Shown piece after piece: positions 40,610 through 49,418 of a stretch of 64,000 nt of DNA (position 1 is its first letter; every line of letters begins with the position of its first letter). Source of the stretch: Rhodopseudomonas telluris (GTDB lineage Bacteria; Pseudomonadota; Alphaproteobacteria; Rhizobiales; Xanthobacteraceae). The translations under genes and the position numbers were made by a program. The DNA lies in assembly GCF_042432815.1 (NCBI RefSeq), contig NZ_JBHLWM010000011.1:86057-150056 (forward strand), given 5' to 3'. A model generated the notes under the pieces. The model saw nothing but the letters and a program-made list of their open reading frames with translations. It had not been told where the DNA came from and did not search any database.

Positions 40610-41350
40610 TTAGTTACATCCCGCCCGGCTGCGCAGCAGCGCGATGTCGCCGAGCAGGCTGGTCGAGGGCTTGTGCTTGGCCGCCTCCTCCGCCGCCGCG
40701 CAGGCGCCCGGCTTGTCACCGGTCTCCGCGCGGGCAAAGCCGAGGTTCGACCAGGCGTCGGCCAGATCGGGCGTCGCCGTCACCGCCTCTTCCAGAATGG
40801 TCCGGGCCTGCTCCGGCCGCTTGCCGAGCAGCAACGCGCGGCCGTAGTCGGCCAGCAGCGGCTTCAGCGGATCAGGCTGCTTGCGGGCGATCTTGAACAG
40901 CTCCTCGGCGTAGTCGATGTCGCCGAACCGCATCATCGTGACGATGGCGAGGCCGTGATAGACGGCGCTCTGCTCCGGTGCCAGCAGCCAGGCCTGGTTG
41001 AAGCGCAGCGCGGCTTCGGTGGCGCTGTTCTTGCCGATCGCGCGCCAGCCGCGCAGGCTCGCCTCCTCGAACGCCTTCTGCCGCGAGCCGGTCGCCGCCA
41101 CCAGCGCATTGACGAACTTGTCGTCGGCGGCGCGCTGCTCCGGCGTCTTGGCGACGAAGCCGTAGAACGGCTGCTGATTGGCCGGCCCGGAGAAGGTCTT
41201 CTTGGTCACGCGCACGCCCGGCGCGACCTCGACGGTCTCGGCGCGCGCCGGCGCGGCGAACAGCAGCGCGGCGGCCATGGTCGCGGCAAGGATCGACGCG
41301 GAACTGCGCACGGCCGGCCTGGAGAAACGAAACAGCCGGCCGTGCATCAT
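40610..41350 (-). CDS. Exported TPR-repeat protein
   Basis: A 246-residue protein with a signal anchor or peptide (SASILAATMAAALLFAAPARA). Two to three tetratricopeptide helices follow: EAALRFNQAWLLAPEQSAVYH, DIDYAEELFKIARKQPDPLKP and ARTILEEAVTATPDLADAWSNLG. TPRs mediate protein contacts, here probably in the periplasm. The C-terminus ends SRAGCN. GAAGGGGA precedes the ATG pair at 41350. It lies 47 bp downstream of the second solute-binding protein gene on the same strand and may be co-transcribed. Function unknown. Confidence 0.75.
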   Translation of the reverse strand: MMHGRLFRFSRPAVRSSASILAATMAAALLFAAPARAETVEVAPGVRVTKKTFSGPANQQPFYGFVAKTPEQRAADDKFVNALVAATGSRQKAFEEASLRGWRAIGKNSATEAALRFNQAWLLAPEQSAVYHGLAIVTMMRFGDIDYAEELFKIARKQPDPLKPLLADYGRALLLGKRPEQARTILEEAVTATPDLADAWSNLGFARAETGDKPGACAAAEEAAKHKPSTSLLGDIALLRSRAGCN

Positions 41351-41397
41351 CGTCGATCCCCTTCACGCTGGCGGGCAGTCCCGCCGGGCGCGCGGGA

Positions 41398-42603
41398 TCA
41401 GGTCCCGCGCAACATTTCGCTGACGACGACCCAGTCGGCGCCGTTGAACTCCAGCATATAGCCGTCCTTGATCGGACGGAAATCCGTCGGCGAGGTGTTC
41501 AGCGTGATGCCCGGCAGCAGCAGCGACAGCGACACGTTCTTCATGTTGGCCGCCTGCCGCATGATGTTCTCGCGGCTGAGATCGTCGCCGCACTGCTTGA
41601 GCAGCGCCACCAGCGCCTCGCCGACGGTGTAGCCATAGAGCGTGCCGACATTGTTCGGGTCGAGCGCGGGCAGCCGCGCCTTCATGAAGGCGATGTAGGT
41701 CTGCATCGCCTTGTCGTCCTTGGGGTCGGCCGCATAGGGCTTCAGCGAGCCGAGTGACAGCACGCCCTTGCCGGCGTCGATGCCGGCGGGATCCATCACG
41801 GTCGCCTTGTTGGCGCAGCCGCTGGCGATGAAGCGCATCGGCTGCCAGCCCACTTCATGCGCCTTGCGCAGCGCCTGGGCGCAGGCGCGCGGCGTCACGC
41901 TGTAGATCATGAACACGTCGGCCTTGGTGTTGGCGAGCGTCAGCACCTGGGAGTCGACGGTGGGGTCGGACACCTCGAAGCTCGACGCCAGCGCGATCGC
42001 CTTGTCGGCATCCGGCCCGAGCGCTTCCTTGACGCCGCGCATAAAATCCTTGCCGGCGTCGTCGTTCTGATAGAGCACCGCGAACCGCGCGTTGGGATTC
42101 TTGGCGCGGGCGTAGGCGACTTCGATCTTGGCTTCGCTGAGATAGTTCGGCGCCCAGGGCAGCGCCATCGACCACGGCATGTTGGCGGGATCGTTCCACT
42201 TCGACGCCGAGCTGATCAGGAAGATCTGCGGCACCTTGTTGGAGTTGAGATATTTGGCGATCGCCGAGCTCGGCGCGGTGCCCATGGTGGCGGCGATGAA
42301 AGCGACGCCCTCGCCTTCGACGAGGCGCCGCGCGGCTTCCATGGTCTTCGGCGGCGAGAAGCCGTCGTCGAGCGAGATCATATTGATCTTGCGGCCATTG
42401 ACGCCGCCCTGCTCGTTCACCTGATCGAGATAGGCCGCGATGGTCTTGCCGGTGGTGCTGAGCGCCGAGGCCGGACCGCTATACGGCATGGTGTTGCCGA
42501 TCTTGATCTCGGTGGCGGTGACGCCGGGCGCATTCTGCGCCTGCGCCGTCGTGGCGAGCGCCGCCGCGAACGCGGCGCCGAGCCAGAGCCGAAGATGGGT
42601 CAT
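41398..42603 (-). CDS. ABC transporter periplasmic substrate-binding protein (LivK-like), copy 2
   Basis: A 401-residue paralogue of the protein encoded at 37808-39016. Shared segments include NTMPYSGPASA, ASKWNDP, YQNDDAGKDFMRGVKEALG and CGDDLSRENIMRQA. The signal peptide is LGAAFAAALATTAQA. The ATG at 42603 is chosen because AAGGGAAGAG lies upstream. It also lacks neighbouring permease genes. The ligand pocket differs from copy 1 in the middle lobe (MIYSVTPRACAQALRKAH against LTVASPKFAAQSIRKVH), so the two probably bind different ligands. Confidence 0.9.
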   Translation of the reverse strand: MTHLRLWLGAAFAAALATTAQAQNAPGVTATEIKIGNTMPYSGPASALSTTGKTIAAYLDQVNEQGGVNGRKINMISLDDGFSPPKTMEAARRLVEGEGVAFIAATMGTAPSSAIAKYLNSNKVPQIFLISSASKWNDPANMPWSMALPWAPNYLSEAKIEVAYARAKNPNARFAVLYQNDDAGKDFMRGVKEALGPDADKAIALASSFEVSDPTVDSQVLTLANTKADVFMIYSVTPRACAQALRKAHEVGWQPMRFIASGCANKATVMDPAGIDAGKGVLSLGSLKPYAADPKDDKAMQTYIAFMKARLPALDPNNVGTLYGYTVGEALVALLKQCGDDLSRENIMRQAANMKNVSLSLLLPGITLNTSPTDFRPIKDGYMLEFNGADWVVVSEMLRGT

Positions 42604-42740
42604 GGTCGTCTCTTCCCTTGGGGTTTTTGTTGCGATGCGAAGTCGCTTTTGTTTTTTTGGGAAGGATGCGAGCCCCAACTAACCGGGTCTTGTGCCCAGC
42701 CGCTGATCGGGCGTGGTGTGGTGTCGCTGGGCGCTGCGCT

Positions 42741-42820
42741 GTAGCCCGGGTGAGCGAAGCGACACCCGGGGAGTTATCTTGCGCGGCGCCCCGGATTTCG
42801 CTGCGCTGCATCCGGGCTAC
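42741..42820. repeat. REP doublet (family B, copy 5)
   Basis: GTAGCCCGGGTG/CACCCGGGG on the left and CCCCGGAT/ATCCGGGCTAC on the right, with outer ends GTAGCCCG and CGGGCTAC. It lies between the rarA stop and the second solute-binding protein gene. Confidence 0.85.
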
Positions 42821-42828
42821 GGAGTGAG

Positions 42829-44160
42829 CTACCTTTCTTTCGCGGCGCGGAGCTTGGCCCAGTAATCGAGCCGCTTGCGGATTTCGCGTTCGAAGCCACG
42901 GTCGGGCGGATCGTAGAAGGTCTGGCGGCCGAGCGCATCGGGGAAGTAGTTCTGGCCGGAGAAGCCCTCCGGCGTGTCGTGATCGTACTGATAGCCCTCG
43001 CCGTAGCCCTCGGACTTCATCAGGCCGGTCGGCGCGTTGAGGATGTGCTTGGGCGGCAGCAGCGAGCCGGCGCGCTTGGCCGTGCTCATCGCGGCCTTGT
43101 AGGCGGTGTAGCCGGCGTTGGATTTCGGCGCGGTGGCGAGATAGATCACCGCCTGCGCGATCGCCAGTTCGCCTTCGGGCGAGCCGAGGAAGTCGTAGGC
43201 ATCCTTGGCGGCGTTGCAGATCACCAGCGCCTGCGGATCGGCGAGCCCGATGTCCTCGACCGCCATCCGCACCACGCGGCGCGCCAGGAACAGCGGATCC
43301 TCGCCGGCGTCGAACATCCGGCACAGATAGTACAGCGCCGCATCCGGATCGGAGCCGCGCACCGATTTGTGCAGCGCGGAGATCAGATTGTAGTGGCCGT
43401 CGGCGCCCTTGTCGTAAATTGGCGCGCGGCGCTGCAGGATGTCCTGCAGCTGCGCGGCGTTGAAGATCTCGCCGGCCCGCGCCGAGCGCCAGACTTCCTC
43501 GGCCAGCGTCAGCGAGGCGCGGCCGTCACCGTCGGCCATCCGCACCAGCACCGCCCGCGCCTCGGCGTCGAGCGGCAGCTTCTTGCCCTCGACCTCCTCG
43601 GCATGCACGAACAGTCTCTCGATCGCCTCGGCATCGAGCGAGCGAAACACCAGAACGCGCGCGCGCGACAAGAGCGCCGCGTTGAGTTCGAACGACGGGT
43701 TTTCGGTGGTGGCGCCGACCATCACCACGGTGCCGTCTTCCATCACCGGCAGAAACGAGTCCTGCTGCGCCTTGTTGAAGCGGTGCACCTCGTCGACGAA
43801 CAGCAGGGTGCCGGTGCCCATCTCGCGGCGCGCGCGCGCGGCGTCGAACACCTTCTTCAGATCGGCGACGCCGGAGAACACCGCGGAGATCTGCTCGAAA
43901 TGCAGCTCGGTGGCATCGGCCAGCAGCCGCGCCACGGTTGTCTTGCCGGTGCCGGGCGGGCCCCAGAACACCAGCGAGCCGAGCGTCCGCGTTTCCAGCA
44001 TCCGCGTCAGTGCGCCGTCGGGACCGACGATGTGATCCTGGCCGACCACGTCGCTCAGCGCGCGGGGCCGCAGCCGATCCGGCAACGGCCGCGGCGCCTC
44101 GCGCTCGAGGCCTGCGGCGGCGAACAGATTCGGTCCCGGCGCGGATTGTTTGGCGTTCAT
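42829..44160 (-). CDS. rarA: Replication-associated recombination protein A (MgsA/WRNIP1 family)
   Basis: A 443-residue AAA+ ATPase acting at stalled replication forks. Walker A is GPPGTGKTT (residues 67-75), Walker B LLFVDEVHRFNK, sensor 1 GATTENPSFELN, and the C-terminal tetramerisation region has YHYNLISALHKS-like (here GHYNLISALHKSVRGSD) and VRMAVEDIGLADP. Length matches E. coli RarA (447). The ATG at 44160 is the first that keeps family length; the frame is open for 55 more codons of repeat-derived sequence. It lies downstream of the DegP-type protease gene, separated by a palindromic repeat. Confidence 0.93.
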   Translation of the reverse strand: MNAKQSAPGPNLFAAAGLEREAPRPLPDRLRPRALSDVVGQDHIVGPDGALTRMLETRTLGSLVFWGPPGTGKTTVARLLADATELHFEQISAVFSGVADLKKVFDAARARREMGTGTLLFVDEVHRFNKAQQDSFLPVMEDGTVVMVGATTENPSFELNAALLSRARVLVFRSLDAEAIERLFVHAEEVEGKKLPLDAEARAVLVRMADGDGRASLTLAEEVWRSARAGEIFNAAQLQDILQRRAPIYDKGADGHYNLISALHKSVRGSDPDAALYYLCRMFDAGEDPLFLARRVVRMAVEDIGLADPQALVICNAAKDAYDFLGSPEGELAIAQAVIYLATAPKSNAGYTAYKAAMSTAKRAGSLLPPKHILNAPTGLMKSEGYGEGYQYDHDTPEGFSGQNYFPDALGRQTFYDPPDRGFEREIRKRLDYWAKLRAAKER

Positions 44161-44249
44161 GCCGCTGTGCCCTGCGTCAGCCAGACCGACTCCAACGGGC
44201 GCTCGTCGCCGGTGCAAGATCCGCGCTCGACGCTCCGCCCAATTACTTC

Positions 44250-44339
44250 CGTCATGGCCGGGCTCGTCCCGGCCATCCACGTCTTCTCCGCGGCTGCCTC
44301 TGCAAGACGTGGATGGCGGGCACAAGGCCGGCCATGACG
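44250..44339. repeat. Imperfect palindromic repeat, family C (copy 2)
   Basis: CGTCATGGCCGGGCTCGTCC and GGCCATGACG are the outer arms; ATCCACGTCTT and AAGACGTGGAT the inner arms. Same element as at 37663-37752. It lies between the protease stop and rarA. Confidence 0.85.
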
Positions 44340-44402
44340 TGGTGCAAGTCGGTGCCCAGTATCATTCGTCACCGAGCTCTCAGGATGAGTTCGTGCTCCT
44401 GC

Positions 44403-45797
<1,395 letters not shown>

Positions 45798-45905
45798 GTT
45801 TGAGAATCCAGTGAGGGCGTCAACGACGCAGCAGGTATAGTCTCCCGCTCCCGATAGGAGAAGGAAAAGCCGGCAAATGCGCGGCTCCGGCGGCCGCTAG
45901 CGGCG

Positions 45906-46283
45906 TCAGGCGCCGGCATGGGCCTCCGCCGGGGGCGCCGCAACGCCGATGGCGCCGGCCCGCGCGCGGTGCTCCTCGGCCCAGCGCTTCAGCGCGTCGA
46001 TCACCGGCCGCAGGCTCTCGCCCATCTCCGACAGCTCGTATTCGACCCGCGGCGGGACTTCGGCGAACACCTCGCGCAGCACCAAGCCGTCTTCCTCCAG
46101 GGCCCGCAGCTGCTTGGTCAGCATCCGCTGGGTGATGCCCGGCATCCGTCGGCGCAGTTCGCCGAAGCGCAGCCGCCCGCTCTGCAGATGGAACAGGATC
46201 ACGCCCTTCCACTTGCCGTCGATCAGGTCGAGGGTCGCCTCGACCGGGCAGCCCGGCCCGCAATCCACATCGCGGCGTTTCAT
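45906..46283 (-). CDS. HxlR family transcriptional regulator
   Basis: A 125-residue winged-helix regulator. The family start GCPVEATLDLIDGKWKGVILFHL carries the conserved Cys that senses oxidants or electrophiles in related HypR/QorR proteins. The recognition part is LRFGELRRRMPGITQRMLTKQLRALEEDGLVLRE, followed by the wing VPPRVEYELSEMGESL. It is divergent from the quinone-oxidoreductase-like gene, with a dyad in the 118-bp gap, so it very likely represses that gene and itself. The ATG at 46283 is the family-conserved start. Confidence 0.9.
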   Translation of the reverse strand: MKRRDVDCGPGCPVEATLDLIDGKWKGVILFHLQSGRLRFGELRRRMPGITQRMLTKQLRALEEDGLVLREVFAEVPPRVEYELSEMGESLRPVIDALKRWAEEHRARAGAIGVAAPPAEAHAGA

Positions 46284-46298
46284 GCGGTTTTTTCCATT

Positions 46299-46316
46299 AG
46301 TATCCGATTGGTGACT
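46299..46316. promoter_or_regulatory. Candidate HxlR operator
   Basis: AGTATCC-GATT-GGTGACT is an imperfect dyad (5 of 7 positions symmetric) in the gap between the divergent HxlR regulator and the oxidoreductase gene. HxlR/QorR-type regulators bind GTA(N)C-(N)-type dyads in such gaps. It lies 16 bp from the regulator start codon. Confidence 0.45.
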
Positions 46317-46401
46317 ATATCCCCGAAACGACAGTACTTGCAAGATTGGTCGAGTATGGGGAAGTTGCGCCCCGCGACCTTGCCTCATCATGGAGTCCCC
46401 T

Positions 46402-47421
46402 ATGAAAGCCGTCGGCTACACCAAGAGCCTTCCGATCGACGACCCCAACGCCCTCACCGATGTTGAGCTGCCGAAGCCAACCCCGAAGCCGCGCGACCTG
46501 CTGGTCGCGGTGAAGGCCGTGTCGGTCAATCCGGTCGATACCAAGGTCCGCAAGCGCGCCGCGCCGCCGGCCGGCGAAACCAAGATCCTCGGCTACGACG
46601 CAGCCGGTGTGGTCGAAGCGGTCGGCAGCGAGGTGACGCTGTTCAAGCCGGGCGACGAGGTGTTCTACGCCGGCTCGATCCAGCGCCAGGGCACGAATGC
46701 CGAATTCCATGTCGTCGATGAACGCATCGTCGGCCACAAGCCGAAGACGCTGGACTTCGCCAACGCCGCGGCGCTGCCGCTGACGGCGATCACCGCCTGG
46801 GAGCTGTTGTTCGACCGGCTCGGCGCGCAGCCCAGCAAGGCGTTCGATCCGCGCACGCTGCTGATCATCGGCGGCGCCGGCGGCGTCGGCTCGATCCTGA
46901 TCCAGCTCGCCCGCCGCCTCACCGGCCTCAGCATCATCGCCACGGCGGCGCGGCCGGAAACCAAGACGTGGTGCCTTGGGCTCGGTGCCCACGCGGTGAT
47001 CGATCACAGCCAGCCGATGAAACCGCAGGTCGACGGGCTGAAGCTGCCGCCGGTGGCGCTGATCGCCAGCCTCACCAACACCGATACGCACTTTACGCAG
47101 CTGATCGACATCCTGGCGCCGCAGGGCAAGATCGGGCTGATCGACGATCCGGTCCAGCCGCTCAACCCGATGCTGCTGAAAGGCAAGTCCGCCTCGCTGC
47201 ACTGGGAAGCGATGTTTGCCCGCTCGACCTTCGAGACCGGCGACATGATCGCGCAGCACGACCTGCTCGACGAAGTCGCCGGCCTGATCGACGCCGGCGT
47301 GCTGCGGACGACGCTCGACAAGACCCTCGGCACCATCAACGCCGCCAACCTGAAGCGCGCCCACGCGCTGATCGAGAGCGGCAAGTCGGTCGGCAAGGTC
47401 GTGCTGGAGGGGTGGGGCTAG
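46402..47421 (+). CDS. Zinc-free medium-chain quinone oxidoreductase (QOR-like)
   Basis: A 339-residue NADPH-dependent MDR-family oxidoreductase. GYDAAGVVEAVGSEV and the Rossmann loop IIGGAGGVGSILIQLA are present. The zinc-binding Cys/His of alcohol dehydrogenases are absent: the first motif reads VNPVDTKVRKRA. This fits the ZADH/QorB-like group that reduces quinones or enones. The ATG at 46402 with GGAG 7 nt upstream is preferred over an ATG 12 nt earlier. Control by the divergent HxlR regulator suggests induction by electrophiles or quinones. Confidence 0.9.
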   Translation: MKAVGYTKSLPIDDPNALTDVELPKPTPKPRDLLVAVKAVSVNPVDTKVRKRAAPPAGETKILGYDAAGVVEAVGSEVTLFKPGDEVFYAGSIQRQGTNAEFHVVDERIVGHKPKTLDFANAAALPLTAITAWELLFDRLGAQPSKAFDPRTLLIIGGAGGVGSILIQLARRLTGLSIIATAARPETKTWCLGLGAHAVIDHSQPMKPQVDGLKLPPVALIASLTNTDTHFTQLIDILAPQGKIGLIDDPVQPLNPMLLKGKSASLHWEAMFARSTFETGDMIAQHDLLDEVAGLIDAGVLRTTLDKTLGTINAANLKRAHALIESGKSVGKVVLEGWG

Positions 47422-47454
47422 TCGGCGACGCTGTTGAGCGCCGTGCCTGGGTCG

Positions 47455-47492
47455 CCCTCACCCCCGCCCTCTCCCGCAGGCGGGAGAGGGAG
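47455..47492. repeat. Palindromic repeat, family E (copy 1)
   Basis: CCCTCTCCCGC (47468-47478) and GCGGGAGAGGG (47480-47490) are exact complements with a 2-nt separation, preceded by CCCTCACCCC. The copy at 47611-47647 is the inverse complement, so the two face each other. Confidence 0.85.
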
Positions 47493-47610
47493 CCGGCTGC
47501 CGGTGTGGCGGCGCTGCAAATAGCTATGACCCTGCGGATCAACTCGTCAATTGATTGAGCCACTACCAGGATCGCGACAAGACCACTTCACCCGCCCCGA
47601 CCGCAGCGCG

Positions 47611-47647
47611 CTCCCTCTCCCGCTTGCGGGAGAGGGTTGGGGTGAGG
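47611..47647. repeat. Palindromic repeat, family E (copy 2, inverted)
   Basis: CCCTCTCCCGC-TT-GCGGGAGAGGG followed by TTGGGGTGAGGG, i.e. the reverse orientation of copy 1. Together they form a BIME-like pair with about 120 bp between. Confidence 0.85.
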
Positions 47648-47697
47648 GCTGCCGCGGGCAGTGACTCAGCGATCAGAATCTTCGTCCCAGCATCTGG

Positions 47698-47737
47698 ATT
47701 CCGGGTTCGCTCGCTGACGCGAGCGCCCCGGAATGAC
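47698..47737. repeat. Imperfect palindromic repeat, family D (copy 2)
   Basis: ATTCCGGG and CCCCGGAAT are the outer arms and CGCTCGCTGACGCGAGCG the inner hairpin, ending in GACGG as in the copy at 39233-39276. It ends 12 bp from the SDR stop codon. Confidence 0.75.
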
Positions 47738-47748
47738 GGAGGTAGGTC

Positions 47749-48543
47749 CTACGCGATCGTCTGCACCAGGCCGCCTTCGGCGCGCAGTGCGGCGCCGTTG
47801 GTGACGGCCGCTTCCTTCGAGGACACATAGACCACCATGTTGGCGATCTCCTCGACGGTGGCGAAGCGCTGGATCAGCGAGCCGGGTCGGTGCTGCTTGA
47901 CGAAGTTGGCGGCGGCTTCCTCTTCGGACTGACCGTTCTGCCTGGCGAGATCGGCCACGAAGGTCTGCACGCCCTCGCTCATCGTCGGGCCGGGCATCAC
48001 CGCATTGACCGTCACGGCGGTGCCGCGGGTGAGTTCGGCGAGGCCGCGCGAGACCGAGAGCTGCGCGGTCTTGGTCATGCCGTAGTGGATCATTTCCTTC
48101 GGAATCATCAGCGCGGATTCCGAGGCGATGAAGACGATCCGGCCCCAGTTGCGCTTCAGCATCGCCGGCATGTAGGCGCGCGACAGCCGCACGCCGCTCA
48201 TCACGTTGACGTCGAAGAAGCGTTGCCAGTCCTCATCCGGAATGTCGAAGAAACCCTTCGGCTCGAAGATGCCGGTGTTGTTGATCAGGATGTCGACATC
48301 GGGCTGGACCTGCACCAGGCTGGCGCAGCCTTCGGCGGTCGAGACATCCGCGGCGACACCAGTGATCGTGCCGCCCTTGGCGGCCTTCTTCACCGCGGCA
48401 ATGGCTTGGTCCACCTTGCCCTGGCTGCGGCCGTTGACCACCACATTGGCGCCGGTCGCGGCGAGCCCCTTGGCGATGGCGTGGCCGATGCCGGCGGTCG
48501 AACCGGTGACGAGCGCGGTTTTGCCGGACAGATCGATGTGCAT
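47749..48543 (-). CDS. Short-chain dehydrogenase/reductase (classical SDR)
   Basis: A 264-residue NAD(P)-dependent oxidoreductase. The cofactor motif TGSTAGIG is at 14-21, NNTG at 88-91, and the catalytic set is Ser141, Tyr154 and Lys158 (HYGMTKTA). The acidic/basic residues after strand 2 (NGRSQGK) favour NADP(H). The C-terminal part MPGPTMSEGVQTF, then VVYVSSKEAAVTNGAALRAEGG is classical. The ATG at 48543 has AGGAG 6 nt upstream. No pathway partner is adjacent, so the substrate is unknown. Confidence 0.9.
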   Translation of the reverse strand: MHIDLSGKTALVTGSTAGIGHAIAKGLAATGANVVVNGRSQGKVDQAIAAVKKAAKGGTITGVAADVSTAEGCASLVQVQPDVDILINNTGIFEPKGFFDIPDEDWQRFFDVNVMSGVRLSRAYMPAMLKRNWGRIVFIASESALMIPKEMIHYGMTKTAQLSVSRGLAELTRGTAVTVNAVMPGPTMSEGVQTFVADLARQNGQSEEEAAANFVKQHRPGSLIQRFATVEEIANMVVYVSSKEAAVTNGAALRAEGGLVQTIA

Positions 48544-48652
48544 GTGTTGCTCCTGAAGGTGTTGCTCAGCGCGTTGGCTGACGTAACGTCGGAAGCGATC
48601 GGCGCCAGCGCAAGACGCGATTTCGTGCGCAGCGCTCGCTGCATATTGGAAG

Positions 48653-48750
48653 GTCATCGCCCGGCTTGACCGGGCGACCCAGTATTCCGCAGCGTTGATG
48701 ATGAAAGCTGGCGCTCTGGATACTGGGTCCCCCGCTTTCGCGGGGATGAC
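48653..48750. repeat. Nested palindromic repeat, family F
   Basis: Outer arms GTCATC and GATGAC, then hairpins CCCGG-CTTGA-CCGGG and CCCCGC-TTTC-GCGGGG, with inner arms GACCCAGTAT (48676-48685) and ATACTGGGTC (48720-48729). A single-hairpin relative (CGCCCGC-TTTC-GCGGGCG plus ATGACGG) is at 54189-54212. Confidence 0.85.
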
Positions 48751-48785
48751 GGGTAGTGGTGGGGCGGACTCGGCGGCCTACGCAT

Positions 48786-48816
48786 CAAAAAAGGCGGCGC
48801 CTTGCGGCACCGCCTT
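48786..48816 (-). terminator. Intrinsic terminator of the ribosomal protein cluster
   Basis: Read on the minus strand: AAGGCGGTGCC, a GCAA tetraloop, GGCGCCGCCTT, then TTTT. The 11-bp stem has one G-U pair. It lies about 30 bp past the rplQ stop codon and is the only classical stem plus T run found in the cluster. Confidence 0.93.
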
Positions 48817-48846
48817 TCCAAAATAACTGACCGGATGCCGGTCGGC

Positions 48847-49260
48847 TTACGCCGCGTCCGCCGTTTCCTGCGCCGGGCCGGAGTCCTTGCCCTTGGCGTC
48901 TTCGTCGCGATCGACGAACTCGATCACCGCCATCGCGGCGTTGTCGCCGTAGCGGAAGCCGGCCTTGATGATGCGGGTGTAGCCGCCGTTGCGGTCGGCA
49001 TAGCGCGGAGCCAGCACGTCGAACAGCTTCTTGACCTGGTCCTTGTCGCGCATTTCGGCGATCGCCTGGCGACGCTTGTCGAGGCCGCCCTTCTTGCCGA
49101 GGGTGACGAGCTTTTCGACGATCGGCCGCAGCTCCTTGGCCTTCGGCAGCGTGGTGACGATCTGCTCGTGCTTGATCAGCGCAGCGCACATGTTGGCGAA
49201 CATCGCCTTGCGATGCTCGGCCGTGCGGTTGAGCTTCCGGTGAACCTTGCCGTGATTCAT
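48847..49260 (-). CDS. rplQ: 50S ribosomal protein L17
   Basis: 137 residues; starts MNHGKVHRKLNRTAEHRKAM and has the family core LRPIVEKLVTLGKKGGLDKRRQA. L17 binds near the exit tunnel on 23S rRNA. The C-terminal ~20 residues (KGKDSGPAQETADAA) are an acidic, low-complexity extension also seen in other alphaproteobacteria. Last gene of the alpha operon, 158 bp after rpoA and followed by the terminator. Confidence 0.97.
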   Translation of the reverse strand: MNHGKVHRKLNRTAEHRKAMFANMCAALIKHEQIVTTLPKAKELRPIVEKLVTLGKKGGLDKRRQAIAEMRDKDQVKKLFDVLAPRYADRNGGYTRIIKAGFRYGDNAAMAVIEFVDRDEDAKGKDSGPAQETADAA

Positions 49261-49418
49261 GACTATCAGTCCTCTACTCGATGATCCCGACGGTTCGTCG
49301 GAGGTTGCAGGTGGGCTGCCTGCGTTCGCCCGGCAGTGCCCTCATCTGTCGAGACGCGGCACCGCCGCTTCTCTGGATGAGGAGAACGAGGAGCGCGAGC
49401 CGCGCTCCCCGGAAAGAC

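Larger units (their letters stand above)
47422..47748. other. Gene-free stretch filled with palindromes
   Basis: Contains an inverted pair of family E elements (47455-47492 and 47611-47647) and one family D element (47698-47737). No coding sequence is recognised. The stretch separates the convergent quinone oxidoreductase (plus) and SDR (minus) genes; the stems could act as bidirectional transcript ends. Confidence 0.7.
48544..48846. other. Gene-free stretch: repeat plus terminator
   Basis: Holds the long nested palindrome at 48653-48750 and the intrinsic terminator of the ribosomal cluster at 48786-48816. The right-hand part upstream of the SDR gene should contain its promoter. No coding sequence is recognised. 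Confidence 0.7.
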
